Shown in pieces: positions 20,855 to 34,500 of a stretch of 64,000 bases of DNA. Position 1 is the stretch's first letter. Each line of letters opens with the position of its first letter. The notes beneath the pieces were generated by a model, which made no database searches, was not told the origin of the DNA, and was given only the letters and a program-made list of their open reading frames with translations. Source of the stretch: Rhizomucor pusillus (Eukaryota > Mucoromycota > Mucoromycetes > Mucorales > Lichtheimiaceae); assembly GCA_900175165.2 (NCBI GenBank), contig FWWN02000587.1, forward strand, positions 62,001 through 126,000, in the 5' to 3' direction. Position numbers and translations under genes: made by a program.

Positions 20855-22637
20855 CTTGGGTTACTTTTTAGCTCTCCAAGGAGTTTTCAAACTGCTCGGT
20901 TTTTACATATCAGATGCTCTCATGCTACAGCTCATCGATCTATACTTTGAGCGCCGCAACACTGCCTTTCCACTGCTCCATCGCAGTATCTTTGAGCAAT
21001 CCATTATCGATAAGACAGTTTCAAAACCTTTACTTTACACCGTTTTGAGCATAGGCGCGAGGTAAGCCCAATAGGATTTGACGTGAATACAAGCAGTAGG
21101 TTTAGAATGGTGTTTTGACGTTGATAAAAAGATTTTTAGATGATCTTGCTATCAAGAGGATCCACCTTATTTGGCTGGTGAACGATTTGCAAATACTGCC
21201 CGCGCCGGCGTCGGGATTGACTCGCTGGAGCCGAGTTTATCTAATCTGCAGTTGTGGAGTGTGATGACAAGCCGAGAATACAGTCATTCTTCAGGTGTAA
21301 GATAGTTAACTATATACAGCTATCACAATGTACTCTGATATTAACGCCGGTAGGTCCGCGATATGCGGTGATATTGACGAAAATGTGCCTTGAATTAAGC
21401 TTGGATAAAGAAGAGACTTTAAAGACACCGATGTATTGGAGAAGACGGGTCCTTCGACGAAGTAGTAATGGCACATCGTCGAGTGTAAATATCAGTCTAG
21501 AAGCGACCAAGTTACGCACATGGCTATGCAGAATTATATCTGCCGGAACGAGCAGACCGCAATCTTTGGATCTTTTGAAATGCGATGCTATGCTACCTAC
21601 CGTTAAAGAGACGCCCTATGCTGCGGGGATTCCATCCAGCTATTGAACATTGAAAGAACAGGTATTACAAAGCGACTCTTTGGATGATATTATACGGCAT
21701 TTCCTCGCTGTTGAGATACTCTTTGGAAATGTGGACAGATACTTGAAGCGATTTTATGGCCACCTTCAGACAAATTTTTGATGTTAGATGAAGAGCTACA
21801 GGACTGGATCAACCAGCTACCAGAAAAGTTCCAGTTCACAGAACACAGCATCCAAACGCAGTTGCACGAGGCAACAGCGGCTTCTCTGGCTACATATACA
21901 ATGATGCATGCTATGTGGTGCAGCGTGCCTATGCTACTCGATCGAGGCAGTTTGGCTTACGATGACGTGCGTATAGCAGAAATGCCTGAGGTCCAACATA
22001 AAAGAATCGATTTCAGCGTCACATAATGCAAAGAGGCTGTGGATGTAGCAATCAGAGGGCTTTTGCTACTGAAGAACGCTTAGTGGAGAAAATGTTTGCT
22101 GTTCTTTGGACACACCCGCTTACATTACCGCAACTATGCTCATGACTCCATCGTTCTCAAAAGATACACCTTCATGCCAACGGACAAATCGGCTCCTTTC
22201 TTTGCTAGTCGATGTCATGGGCACCCTTCGGCCATTTTGGCCCATGTGCGAGCGACGTGCGACGGCAGTGAAGGATTATTCGTTACACATACCAGGTCGA
22301 ATATAGATCGACTACATACAGAGTAACAGACGCCTGATCATACCTCGTTACTGGCCATGCAGCTTACACAGCAACGGATACATCTGAACAAGAGCCCAAT
22401 GTTGTGTCAACTATGACGCCTCCTTCGACGGGCGCTTATCAATCTCTGGAACAGGCATTTCCAATGTTTGGAAATGATACAACATCTCAACTTTATTTGC
22501 ATACCTCCCAAGAACCTACGCTCTCTGTGAGTGAGCAAGTCCTGCAGTCAAGGTTTGGCCTAGATAATGTCGATTTTGATAGCTTTCAGTTCTTAAATGA
22601 CACCGCTTTCTTTGAACCTATCATATTTAATGACTAG
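20832..22637 (+). pseudogene. Broken fungal Zn-cluster-type transcription factor
   Basis: Remnant of a fungus-specific transcription factor with the PF04082-type middle homology domain. Recognisable blocks are LIDLYFERRNTAFPLLHRSI, DPPYLAGERFANTARAG, MCLELSLDKEETL, SAGTSRPQSLDLLKCDAMLP, EILFGNVDRYLKRFYGHL, MLDEELQDWINQLPEKFQF, EAVDVAIRGLLLLKNA, AYITATMLM and MGTLRPFWPMCERRATAVKD. They lie in different frames with in-frame stops at about 21644 (TGA), 22024 (TAA) and 22081 (TAG) and a frameshift near 21770. The N-terminal Zn2Cys6 DNA-binding part is missing: the 5' end overlaps the start of the divergent hydrolase pseudogene, as if a deletion joined them. The last segment (22404-22637, acidic and Phe-rich) may be the old activation tail. 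Confidence 0.8.
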
Positions 22638-24952
22638 GAACAAATAGTTCTACTAACTATGCGGAAAAAATGTTCCTTCATTGAGAATGAATACCAGCTC
22701 CTCTGCTGACCTTTGTGTCGCCGCCGAAACATTTTTTTTTTTCGCGAAAGCCACAATTTTGTTTCTGTATATAAAGTATGAGAAATTTCGTAGTTTCTTC
22801 TTTATTCCCCTTTCTTTCGAAATAAACATTGCAATGGTACGTATATGCAATGCAACTGGAGAGCAAATGATGTTTCGAAAATTCAAACTAGAGTTTCTGA
22901 ACGCACTGTGCTGTGAACCTTCTTTGCTGATGCTCTCCAGTCTAACAATTCATCGTTCCGAATACGCGTAGACTAACGAAACAAACTTTTGCCCAGATTG
23001 AACAATCACTCTTTAAAGTCGCGTAACTTGTCCAAGGACTGTAAGTAGTCAAGCTGATATGCCCTGACGAGGAGTGTATGATGATCAACTTTATGTTGGA
23101 ATTACCGTCTGATTGTATATTGAAGACAACAATATGGCTGTTTACTGATACTCCTCCGATGGGTATATCCTTCCGTGTAATGGAACCATTCACTCATCCT
23201 TATGCTATAAGATTAGGAGCGTTCTCTCATTGCAGACGATTGTCTAGCAAGCACGCCTAGCCGAGCTGACGGTTGCATGCATGTAAGTATCCATCGTTGG
23301 GTGTGTTGCGTTTGAGGTTTTGCGAGGATGACATTAGATGACGAGTCAGACGAGTTTTTCGGTGGTGACAACATCTTTTCCTACCATTCATGCTTTACTG
23401 AGCGAAACACTACCTTTTGGCATTTTTGGACGCGATCTTTCCTGAATATATTTGTGCTAATCCTTTGATTCAGTGTAGGTCTATGATGTATGATCCTTTG
23501 CAAATACCTGGTGTGGAGTGGCTTTGGTATGTACTCTAAAGTCATGATGGCTCGACGGCGCTCAGCGTGCATGAGGGATGAATTCCAAACAATAGACAAG
23601 CATATATCTGATAAGCAGTGATGTTACCTTTTAAGGGACTGACATGCCCTGATCGCTTCGAGCTATCTTACCATCTTTTAACACGTTGCTAATTCTTCAA
23701 TGAATGCAGGACATCCGCTCGAATCTTGTTCCTGACACAGATTTTTATGCTTTGGCATACATCATGGAAAAGGTTAGTATTTGTCTCATCCACGCTACGG
23801 AGACTTGTGGGGCGGTGGCTTGAATGATGAAAACTTTTTCTTATCACGACGGTCTTCTGAAGTTCCGTGTTGAAATCGGGTTGTACCCTGTTTCTGATAT
23901 TAGCCACTTCCTCATTTTAAGTCTCTGAATTCGATGTTTGTAACATTTTCTTACGTATTCTTGTCTGTAGGTAAAGTATTGATTCCATATAATTCTCCCT
24001 GGAACAAATAAATTCATATATCTTTAAATTACATCTTTCTTTTTACTTTGGTCTTAATCATTGTGTTCTTGTAAAGTGCCAGTTTTTTAAGTGTTGATTA
24101 AGCGAAGCATAGTTCCCATGATAGAGGAGGCCTTCCTATGATGTGTACGCTAGGTTTATTGTACCGTTGACGGGCTTTTGGTAATGGGACATTGAGGAAA
24201 ATTCTATACAAACAAAGTTACTTGAGAGTTGGAGTGGGTATAGAACAGAACTTACTGTGGACTAATCGTTCCTATCTATATCCACCCCTACTTCCTGAAT
24301 GATCTCCATGGTAGTGTGACTATGATAATTTATTTCGTGCAAAAGTTCTCCCTTATAGTAGCATCTTAGTCACAGCCCTTACAAGGATATCATGTACAGT
24401 GCTAGAAAGGCAATCGATTAAAGCCGAGGCGGGGCCTCTTTCCCAAGCGACAATTTCATGTAATTGACAGTTCTTCTCCAATGTTGGGTTGTGCGACATG
24501 AGAGGTCTGCAAGTGATATCATTTCCTTACTGTGCGACTGTTTCTGAATAAAGAACTTTCATTAAATCTTTTTCATTTGTGCATTGAGACTATTGAAATC
24601 CCTTGTGACATATCCTGGTTTTACAAAGAGCTGCACACGGAGTTATGCAAGGATGATTCCCGGCAGCCTTGATATATTGACAGGAAATTCAGAAAAAACT
24701 GAGTCCTGCGTACAGGGATACCCGTCAGTTGTCGTGGTTTCAGCTGACACAAATGTTTACCTAAATAACAGCAAGCTCGACCCTCAGGGAGGTTGGAAGG
24801 GGGGGGGAGGAAAGACACTGTTCACGAGGGATATGGAAAAAGGTAATGAAATCAACGAACCAGTCACACAAAAGGTATGATCCTTTAAGATAGATATTCA
24901 TTTCATTCAGCAAGCTTCGCTGCTTATTCTCCTAACGCTCACTTCCGTAAAT
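22638..24952. other. Gene desert, possible decayed DNA
   Basis: About 2.3 kb with no convincing gene on either strand. ORFs of 60-98 codons occur but show biased, non-protein-like composition. A T11 run lies at 22732-22742 and a G9 run near 24800. The last few hundred bases must contain the ASE1 promoter. I saw no tRNA or transposon domain. Confidence 0.4.
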
Positions 24953-27538
24953 ATGGAGAGAGTCCTCTCAAAACTCGACGAGATTAGCAGTCTCTGGTCG
25001 ACGCTGGGATCCCCTCGCGATCCGGACATCTTGAATGACAAACTCCAGGTTAGCTTTGCACTACTTTTTCTATTTCGGTTAGTTTTGCTGAGCCTGCTAT
25101 TACCCGTTTTCCTCTCTCCACAGCATGTCATATTTGAGCTGGATCGGCTCCTCGAGTATGAAAAGCTGCAGCGCACGTTCCTCGCTGCTGACATTGAAGA
25201 TACTATGGTATATAATCCTGGAGACGACTATGCTGTGTTCCGAATCGTCTTCTGGTTTGCTCACTCGATATATCACTCAATTCAGGCAAGCATCGAAGAA
25301 TCCTGCAATATTCTAGGTGTTTCCATCGAAAACCTGATGTCGTCAGGCCTCATTACTGGAGTATCACCGATTGAGATCATGCCTCTACTTTACCACCAAC
25401 CGACTCCGAGCATCACCGTGTACAATGCGCTCTCGACGTTAGACTCCAGACTAAGTGATGTATGGATGCATGCAATATTTTCCGTGGAATGTTTATCCCG
25501 CTCATACTGGCTGGTGTAGGAGATATCCCAACGCAGGAGTCGGATCAAGTTGTGGCTGTCTACTATCTCTCAACTCTGCAGCGAATTGGGCAATGCCAAC
25601 AGGTTCAAACCATATGAGGTACAACTCGTTATGATACGTCATTCTTAGTGATTAATTGACGAAAGCTGTAATTTCTCATTCCAGGAATATCACGATGATT
25701 TGTGTTGGGCGACAGTGCAGTCGGTAAGTTAGAAATTATTCACACTGTTTTGGTACGCACCTCCTGGCTAACTTTGATTTGCAGATCAGTTGCGCCCTGC
25801 GTGATTTATCACAAACAAAGGTGGGAAATGTTGTAAACAAGGGGAAAGCGTCTTGCTAACTAAGATTGTCCTTGTCCTGTCATACAGAGTCTTCGCCGAA
25901 TGTCGTTCGAGGTGTCTGCACGCTCCATCCAATTTTACTGGACCGTATTGGGTATTCAGCCCAATCTGGATAATGAACTGGAACATACTTTGTTCAAATT
26001 GTTTGAAAATTTCCCTATCCAGCCCGATATCGAAGACAAGCCATCCAAGACGCAATGCAAAGATTTTGCCTATTACGAACACGTTCGAGCACAGCGCGAT
26101 TTTGTCGTGACCGAAGAATGTATCATTGCACTTGGAAAAATGCGTAAAAATTTAGAGACCATCTACGAAGAACGTTTGGCACTGTACAAGAAATATATCA
26201 AGAGCATCTCGACCATCTGGAACGAATTGAATGTACCCGAAAATCGACGATGCACCATCCGCCGCTTCTTGGGCAAAGCTTATTTGGAACAGGTACGTAC
26301 TGCTAATTATAGTCTGCTAGTTCATCCAAAATTTTGACTCATTTTGGATCGCCTGGCTAGCTGGAATCTGAATTCGATAATGTCAAGACTATGATGCGCG
26401 CTCTTGCAGAAGAGTATATTGACAAGGTAAACGTTGTTTGATTTTCTTTAGACTGGAGCATGGGATAATTCTAAAAAACATGTTTGCAGTTCAAAGGAAA
26501 GCTGGAAGGTCTCTGGGATAGAGCTCTTCTCACGCAAAATGAACGGACTGAATTCATCGCGCGACTGCACGAAAAAGGTTAGCGAATAACTACCGAGCAA
26601 GTTTAAGTAATTGGTGCTAATTCGTGATGTAGCTGATACAATGGATGAAGTACATGCCCTTGTCGATGAACACATGGTATATCTCCAGCGGCTCGGTCCG
26701 AAAGCCCAGATAGTGGACAAGTTAATGCGGGAGCGTAAAGAACATATTCAAAAGATGGTGGATTTTGAGCAATCTGCATCAGACCCTGAACGGCTTTTCA
26801 GGTCATCTTTCCAGCTCAACGAAGAAGAGAGATGGCGCAACACTTGTTTCTCAACATTGGTAAAATACGACGATGAGCTTTACAAAGCTGTAAGAGAATT
26901 TGAGCAGGTGTCCGGCAAACCATTCATGTACAAGGATGATAGATATCTGGATATCTTGGTAAGATAGCGAGTGCACCGTTTGATTGAACCGATGCTAACC
27001 ATTTGTCTGCTCTACTCCTTAGAATGACGAAATTGCAAATCGTGACGCCTTCCAGACATTCTTTGGCTTCTTGAACACAGAACCAAAAGCGAAGCCAAAA
27101 TTACAGAAGACCCGTTCGAAACCTCAACCTTCCCCAAGCAATTCCAAAAAGTTAACGCAGAAAACGAAAGGGCCATCCATGACATCTTCAAAGAGCGAAC
27201 GTCGTCGCAGTGGTAAACCTGGCAGTAAATCACCATCTGAAACAACAGCACCACCTCCAGGACCAGCGGCAGAGACCTCCCAGCGATCCTCTAAATTCCC
27301 ACCTACACCTCCAGCGGAAACAATCACCAAGAAAGATTATATCTCGAAAAACAGCCGCATCCCCTGCCCTATCAGTAGGGATTCAAACAGAGACATGCCC
27401 AGGCAACCGCCAGGTCGCCGAAGATGGAGTGGTTCGCATTTGATGCCTGAAACGAATAATATGCCAAAGGCCAAACAGCAACGTTCCTCCATGTCTAATC
27501 TCACAGTGTCAAGTGCACCTGCCGTCTCAACGTTTTAA
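24953..27538 (+). CDS. ASE1: Microtubule bundler of the MAP65/Ase1/PRC1 family
   Basis: Cross-links antiparallel microtubules at the spindle midzone. The protein starts MERVLSKLDEISSLWSTLG. It contains long helical segments: HVIFELDRLLEYEKLQRTFL, RSRIKLWLSTISQLCSELG, ECIIALGKMRKNLETIYEER, STIWNELNVPENRRCTI and LEGLWDRALLTQNERTEF. The conserved region of the spectrin-fold microtubule-binding domain follows: VDEHMVYLQRLGPKAQIVDK, FEQSASDPERLFRSSFQLNE, then EERWRNTCFSTLVKYDDEL and KPFMYKDDRYLDIL. The tail of about 150 residues is basic and Ser/Pro-rich (SKKLTQKTKGPS), as in Ase1/PRC1, where it adds microtubule affinity and carries Cdk sites. About eight introns. Confidence 0.9.
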
Positions 27539-27634
27539 ACTATATACCACGAAGAACTTGCATATATATCCCATTTCATTTAACACTTCCACGGTCAAAG
27601 CGAGCACTCTCATACCCATTGTTTAATACATACT

Positions 27635-27646
27635 CACACACACACA
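27635..27646. repeat. Short CA microsatellite
   Basis: Six CA units in the interval between ASE1 and VPS45, probably in the 3' UTR of ASE1. No other feature is visible in the roughly 270-bp gap. Confidence 0.7.
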
Positions 27647-27806
27647 TACATCAATGTTCACTGTACATTAAAATTGCATCAAACCCTGCACGAATACAAT
27701 AATAAATAGAAATTCAGTAAAGTTCATGCGGATGTCATTTATCTGGTTTTCCACCCAAACATCGCCGTGGTGACACAACACACATCTTTCGCGAAGGCAC
27801 GGTGAT

Positions 27807-30022
27807 ATGGACGTAATCAAAGCAGTTCAGCACTATGTAGACAAAATGATAAACGATGTGCCTGGCATGAAGGTGCTACTGTTAGATATGGAGACAGTAA
27901 GCTTGGAAGAGAACTGCATTGTGCTTTGCAAGGTATTCTGACGAACAAGCCAAGACACCCATAGTGTCACTGGTCACGACACAATCTGCATTGCTGACAA
28001 AGGAATGCTACCTAATTGATCGCATCGACAATCGCAACCGGGATAAGATCAAGCATTTAAAGTCCATATGCTTTTTGAGACCTACTCGTGAGTCGCTGCG
28101 TTACCTGACTGACGAGTTAGGAGATCCAGCATACGGCGACTACTACCTGTGTAAGTGGGAAAACGGTTGTATTTTTATTTCTATGCAAGCTCACCAGTTG
28201 CCTCGCATAGACTTCAGTAACACGATGCGAAAAGCAGATATAGAGCATTTGGCTGAAATAGACGAGCACGAAGTGGTCCGAGAAGTTCATGTAATTATGC
28301 AACCTTGATGAGGATCCACATCGTTCTCATCGTTTGTCCATACTTAGGAATATTTTGGAGATTACCTGGCTATCAACAGCGACCTGTTTTCATTAGGATT
28401 GGATTCTTGGGATTTATTTGGCGAAACGGCAGCCAGCTGGAACGCTGAAGCATTTGAACAATCCGTTCGTGGTGTTTCCTCCGTCCTCCTAAGCCTGAAG
28501 AAGAAACCACTCATACGCTACGAACGTGCAAGCCCCATGGCAAAGCGATTAGCGCATGAAATTCAGCACAATATCCAACAAGAAGGTCAACTCTTCGATT
28601 TTCGTCGACCCGATACCCCGCCTATCCTACTTGTGCTTGACCGTCGCAACGATCCAGTAACTCCGCTGTTAACGCAATGGACATATCAAGCAATGGTCCA
28701 TGACTTATTGGGCATTCATCATGGACGAGTAGATATGTCTAATGTGCCTGATATCCGCAACGAGCTCAAGGTGAGCTGAAAGACTCTTGTTATGCTCCTA
28801 GGAAAGGAGATAGTTCGAAAGTAACATGCGTGAAATTTGCAGGAAATCGTTTTATCACCTGAGCAAGACCCTTTCTTTAAAAAGTCCATGTATTTGAATC
28901 TTGGAGATCTGGGTGCAACAATCAAGCAATACGTGGACGAATATCAAACGAAAACAAAGTCCAACATGAATATCGAGTCGATTGCAGATATGAAACGATT
29001 CGTCGAAGAATACCCAGAGTTCCGCAAACTGTCAGGAAACGTATCGAAGCACGTTGCATTGGTCAGCGAATTGAGTCGACGCGTATCAGAAGAGCAGCTG
29101 CTGCAGATCAGCGAGTTGGAGCAGGACCTTGCGTGCAACGAGAACCACAACAATGATCTCCGGGTACGGATCACTCTGCATACGATATATGGATCTCACT
29201 ACTAAGTTCTTGTTCTTTTCGGCCGATAGAGTATACAAAAGATGATTGAGAACGACCGTATATCAGAGGACGCCAAAGTTCGACTTGTACTGCTATACGC
29301 TCTACGATATGAGAGGATGCCAAACAACCAAATCAAGTCGCTCATCGATATGCTGGACAGCGTCGGTGTTAGTGAGAAGAAGAGCGCAGTAAGTTGACTG
29401 TATCCTTAAATGGAAGATCCAAGCGTCCAGTCCATTCAAATTTTGAAATAGCTAATACCGGCCGTTCTACTATACGCTGGCTATCAACAACGACAAGATG
29501 ACTTGTTTTCGAACCAAACCTTTTTGTCTCGAGGAAAAAGCGCATTGAAAGGTCTCAAGGGTGTCGAAAACATATACACGCAGCATACACCGTTACTTGC
29601 CGAGACGCTGGATCTTCTGATAAAAGCGCGGCTTAAAGATACAAACTATCCTTTCGTGGATAATCAGTTGCAATCTGGTAGAGAAAGGTAAATGAGACTT
29701 GGCCCATGTGTCGTGAAGCACGTTGTATCTAATTGGGTATCCAAAGACCGCAAGATATTATAGTATTCATCATCGGCGGTACTACGTTTGAAGAAGCAAG
29801 ATACATTGCTCAACTGAATGCAACGACTCCGGGAGTTCGGATCGTGCTTGGTGGCACAGGAATTCATAATTCATCAAGGTAAGTAGTTGCAATTTTCTTT
29901 TGTTTCACGTCAATTTATGCTGACGAAAATGGTACATCCACAGTTTCATGAGACAGCTTGGTCAGATTGGGCAGCGATACATGAACGTTTCATCTTCGGC
30001 AGGACGGCGTACAACACGCTGA
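27807..30022 (+). CDS. VPS45: Vps45, Sec1/Munc18-family SNARE regulator
   Basis: SM protein that controls SNARE assembly for Golgi-to-endosome and vacuole traffic. The start [17 protein letters not shown] is followed by [83 protein letters not shown] (the signature block of SM proteins), [54 protein letters not shown]-type helices and, near the C-terminus, [18 protein letters not shown] and [15 protein letters not shown]. The [11 protein letters not shown] and [11 protein letters not shown] forms are typical of the Vps45 branch rather than Sly1, Sec1 or Vps33. About seven introns; full length at about 560 aa. Confidence 0.95.
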
Positions 30023-30434
30023 TTACAGTCAATAAAAGTACACTGTAGCTCGTAATACAAATGATGATTAAATATAGTAATTTTGCAGATACACATGTGT
30101 TAAGAGGTCCAAAGCCTGCCAAGATGATTCTGGGCATGAGCCTTACATACAATAGTTCCAATAAACAAATTAAAGGGAATTTGCTTCGAATAGCCCGACA
30201 GACAGTAGTACAACTTATGGACAGAATCATTCTATACACACTGGGAAAGTTGACGTACTACATACTTTTATGTATTGCTCAAATATGCCAAAATTGAGGA
30301 ACAGAACCTTCTAGTTATGCGACATCGCTTTTTAGAATGCGACATCGATTCCATTGAGGGATGAAATCATTTTTTTGGAAGAGTGTATGATACAGTGTAA
30401 AGGAGTAAAGGAGTGCTGGACGACGACTCGTGAT

Positions 30435-31300
30435 TTAAGAATAAGTATCCACCAAGGTATCTCTGAGTTCATTGACGATGGCCGTAGGCTGTGCGTCCTG
30501 GAGTTTGAAGATGCTCTCCATGACACTCAACTCGGTTGATGTCGTGTCCATGCCGGCGAATGCAGACCAGTCATTTACCACGCAACCAGCGCCGATCACA
30601 TCGGAACCGCGGTTCACGGTACCAGCTACCAGAGGAATTTGCAGCAATGCTGATAATTCGTCTTGATCCTGGATTGTTGTTCGGGGGTGCACCAAACCGC
30701 CTTGGTTGCTCAGGGCACAGTAAGATCCAACAAGTACATTGTCTGCAACAGTCTGTCGGAACACTTCGACTTGTAATGTGTCTGCAATAATCTCCTCTGT
30801 CTCTCTGTCAATATCGGGATGGCACAATGCGACGTAGTCGTTGCAAGCGATAACGTTGCCAAGGGCAGAGAGTCGCTCTTCTACACGCTGCACGGCAACC
30901 TTGTCAGGTAACGAGTTTCGAAGATGCTGAAGCTCTTGATCGGTGGTTGTGCTAGGTACAAGGAGACCGTTCTTGTTACCGGCTGTCAATCGACCCACAA
31001 TGCGAGTGCCAGCGATCGAAGTGTGAATAACAGGAATTACATCGCCTAATTCACCTTCAAATACACTTTATCGCTAGATCAGTATACTTGATATCTTTCA
31101 TAGGTACCTTGCCACTAAGCTACATACCTGTAAAAGTTCTCGGAGCCACCGAGGGCAACCAAGCAGTATGAATTTGTCAGACGAGAAAAGACACCAATCT
31201 CGTTGCTGTTTTCAAATTGGGCACCTGATTAATCAAAACGATGAGTCGCACTGCTCTTTACGAATAGTTTGAAAGACCATATATACTTACGGACAGCCAT
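30435..31300 (-). CDS. TIF6: Translation initiation factor 6 / 60S anti-association factor
   Basis: eIF6 binds the pre-60S subunit, helps its nuclear maturation and blocks joining with 40S until released by Efl1/Sdo1. The gene begins MAVR with an intron after the fourth codon's first base, then [132 protein letters not shown] and [16 protein letters not shown]. These cover all five pseudo-repeats of the family. Length about 245 aa as usual. Three introns. Confidence 0.97.
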
Positions 31301-31562
31301 TAAAAAGTTGTAGAGCTGGAGAGGAGGAAAGTTGAGTAGCTTTTATATCTTCCCTCCGCCTGCCCTTATAAACTTTGTTTTTGTCAATTGCCGCAGCAAA
31401 AAATTATCTTGCTTTTTATTGGTCGGTGGCTTTATATGGGTAATGTTGCCTAATGAGTTGTTGCAACAATGATTTTTCTGCAAATGAGGGCCTTTTGATT
31501 GGGTTCGGCTGGTATAGACATATAAAGTATTTAGTGCTGGATCCATCTCCTCGGGTTTCATT

Positions 31563-34500
31563 TCACCGTAGCCTGGAGAAACTCTCAATCAAATCCTGTA
31601 ACTGCGCCACAGTACATTCCAAGCTTTTGCCTCCGTTATCGCCTTGTACAACCATTTGCTTCTCAGTTGGGCGAAGTCGCAGGAACGACTCGACCAGGTC
31701 ACCATCGACGAAGTTTTGCGCAGCACCTGTCTCCGTATCGCATTTGACCATTCGCCAACTCCTGTGACTTAGGTTGCCGATATTGGGTAGTATCCGAAGC
31801 AAATTAGTCTCGACGTTTTTCAGCAGTTCAAAGTGGTCTTCTGATATGCTTGCAATTGCTCCTATGCTTCCATTGGCCGTGGCGAAAATATACGGTGAAT
31901 TCTGGGTGACTCTGTGCTCGGATATATCCGATGCCAATGATCCTGTTGCATTATTGTGAGCTAGCTATCAAATATGCAAGGAGAAAAAAAATCTAACCTT
32001 CACATAAGATATTGATAAGATCGCCGATATAGAACCCTCCAGCCAGCTCAAGCTGGCTCACACGGTCGGTTGAGGCATCTTCAACGTTGCGTTTGAATGT
32101 TAAGATATTATATGATGATTCTGCACCGAGATATATGTCATCTTGCACGATTCCAGTCGCAGTCATCCAGAAAGGATGGAAATCCGCAGCAAGTTGTGTC
32201 AGATCAGGTTCACCCTCGTCGGTGATAGTAAGCTGATATACGCTAGTTGATCGTATCATGTCGCCTACAAACAGGTATTCGCCTTTGGTGTGCATGCACA
32301 ACGCCATCAGTTGATTAAGCGACTTGCGGACCAGCCCAAGTCTTTGTCCTTCTTCTTCCTCCAATTTGAGGGAATCTAAAAGGTATATCTGCGGACCCGT
32401 CAATGACTCGGCACGTTCGTTATTTGCGTTTCCAACTTACTGTGCCGTTTACGCTTAATACTGCAAAATTACCGATAGGATTGATACTGTACACTACGCC
32501 AGGCACTTTGACGGCATCAACGTACTTATATGTGCGATTTGGTTGTACTTGATATGCAATAACCCGTCCTTCCAGCTGCTTCGGCTCTCGCTCGTTCATA
32601 ATGACTGTTCCCAAAAGCAGTAGCTCTTGACCGCCTATCGTAGCACTTGTCATACTTTCAATAACTTCTGACTCTAATAACTCCTTGGCACTCATAACTA
32701 AACCCGTTTGTAAGGACAAATTGCCTTCGTTTCTTTTGGCCCTTTACTTGCCTTGAAAAGTGTGTGCATCGAAAATGCGCAGCCATCCCTGGACGTGCTC
32801 AAATCCACTATCAGGGTCTCGTCTCGACTTTGAGGTAGCAACTGCAAAAGTATGCGAGCCTTCGTGATATAAGATTTTGCGTCCCATCTCTCCGTTTAGA
32901 GAATATTTCGTAAAATGAAGCTTTTGTCTGTAATCGACTACGCCAACACGTATAGAGTCGTCAGTGCTTACAATGATATTATCTTGGAAGGATCTGCTGC
33001 GGTACATTATGCATGATGTTACGTTCTAGATAAATGAAAAAGTTCATTGTAGGAAATTGAAATCGAGATTTTTAGACATTGTAGCATACCTCCATATTTA
33101 CTGCAGAGTAGATCAAATTCCCTCGCGTGCTTCGTATAATTGCCGGGTTATCTGATGCTATGAATACAGAAGTTGTGCCGTTAAAATTGAAGGTATGTAA
33201 CGATGGAGTATGTGTCCCAGCTGTGAAATGCCTTGGTTTCAAGAACTTGTCATCTTCTATTTGGTATGCGATAACGTGACCATCGCCTACAAATTTGCTG
33301 GTAAATGACAAGTTTTAAGTAAATGCCACATAGATGCTTACCTAGTGCATAAAAGACATAATCATATCTCTCCAGAGTGACCAACATGACCGAGCGTGGA
33401 ATAACGTCAGATGGCAATCTGTCACTATATAGAACATTCATTCTGGGAAGCTGCAGGTATTGTATATTGTCGCCACCCCAGAGACCAACTGCAATCCTTG
33501 TAGCAGCTATTTGCGATGGATCCTCCACTGGTACGAAATCAGCGCAAGCAACTTGATCGCTGAAGAGAGTTTCGCTAAATCGGCGGTATTATCGTGCTCG
33601 TTAGTACACGGATTTATCCAATCAAAAATGTCATGCTTCTATACCTGATATGTTCGAAACCATCAGAAGAGGCTAGAAGATAGGCACATATACCATCGCC
33701 GTAGGATACAAAACACTGAAGACCACAGACAGCAGCAACAGTGATCAATTCTCCTCCGCGCGGTCTCCAAGTCAACGCAGTTGATGCATCTTCTAGGTGT
33801 ATGAGATGGGCGCCGGTCGCAGTTACTTGCACCAGCATATTATTTACAGAAACACCCAGAGCAAGCGTCCTTTCATCCATTTTAAGACCATGGAAATGGT
33901 CCACTTCCTCCATACCCTCTTCTTCGTTCCCTGGGGATTGCATGCAAAATACACGTGTCTCGTAATCGGTTGTGGCCACAAGCGTATCATGGAATCTCCT
34001 AGATAAAACAATTTTGAATATCGGCCTTGGCATTATTGGAAAAAATTCCTTACGAATTATTTATGCACGATAAAGCCCAGGTTTTCAGCACACCTTTGAT
34101 AGGCAGAGAGGTGTATTCAGAGAAGCCGACGCCATTCTGGACAAGACGCAAGGAACCATCGTTATCAACACCAGAGCAACACACCATTTTTTGCTACAAG
34201 TATCTGGTGAGTAAATATTCTTGATTTCCAGGGCATTTAACTTACTCTGCCTTGGTTATCTAAATCAAAAAAGCAAAAGTCTGTGATGGGAGCCAAGCTT
34301 GACATGGAGTCCAAGACAGTGACACCTGGCGATTCGTTCTCCAGCTTCACAAATAACGAATCTCCCGTGGCTGATCCGACGAAAAGCTTTTGCTGACCAA
34401 ATGGGACGAGACCGGTTGGTGCAGATATCTGATTTCAAAACAATAATTACAATCGTATTCTCCTGGTCACCGGCGTCATCTTATAGTTACCTCACCGACA

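Noticed and set aside
22681..22971. 96-codon ORF with Phe-rich run
   Set aside because: Phe run comes from a T-homopolymer; the rest has no family resemblance and the region is decayed.
30332..30526. Small ORFs around the 3' end of TIF6
   Set aside because: They overlap the TIF6 terminal exon or 3' UTR and have no independent support.
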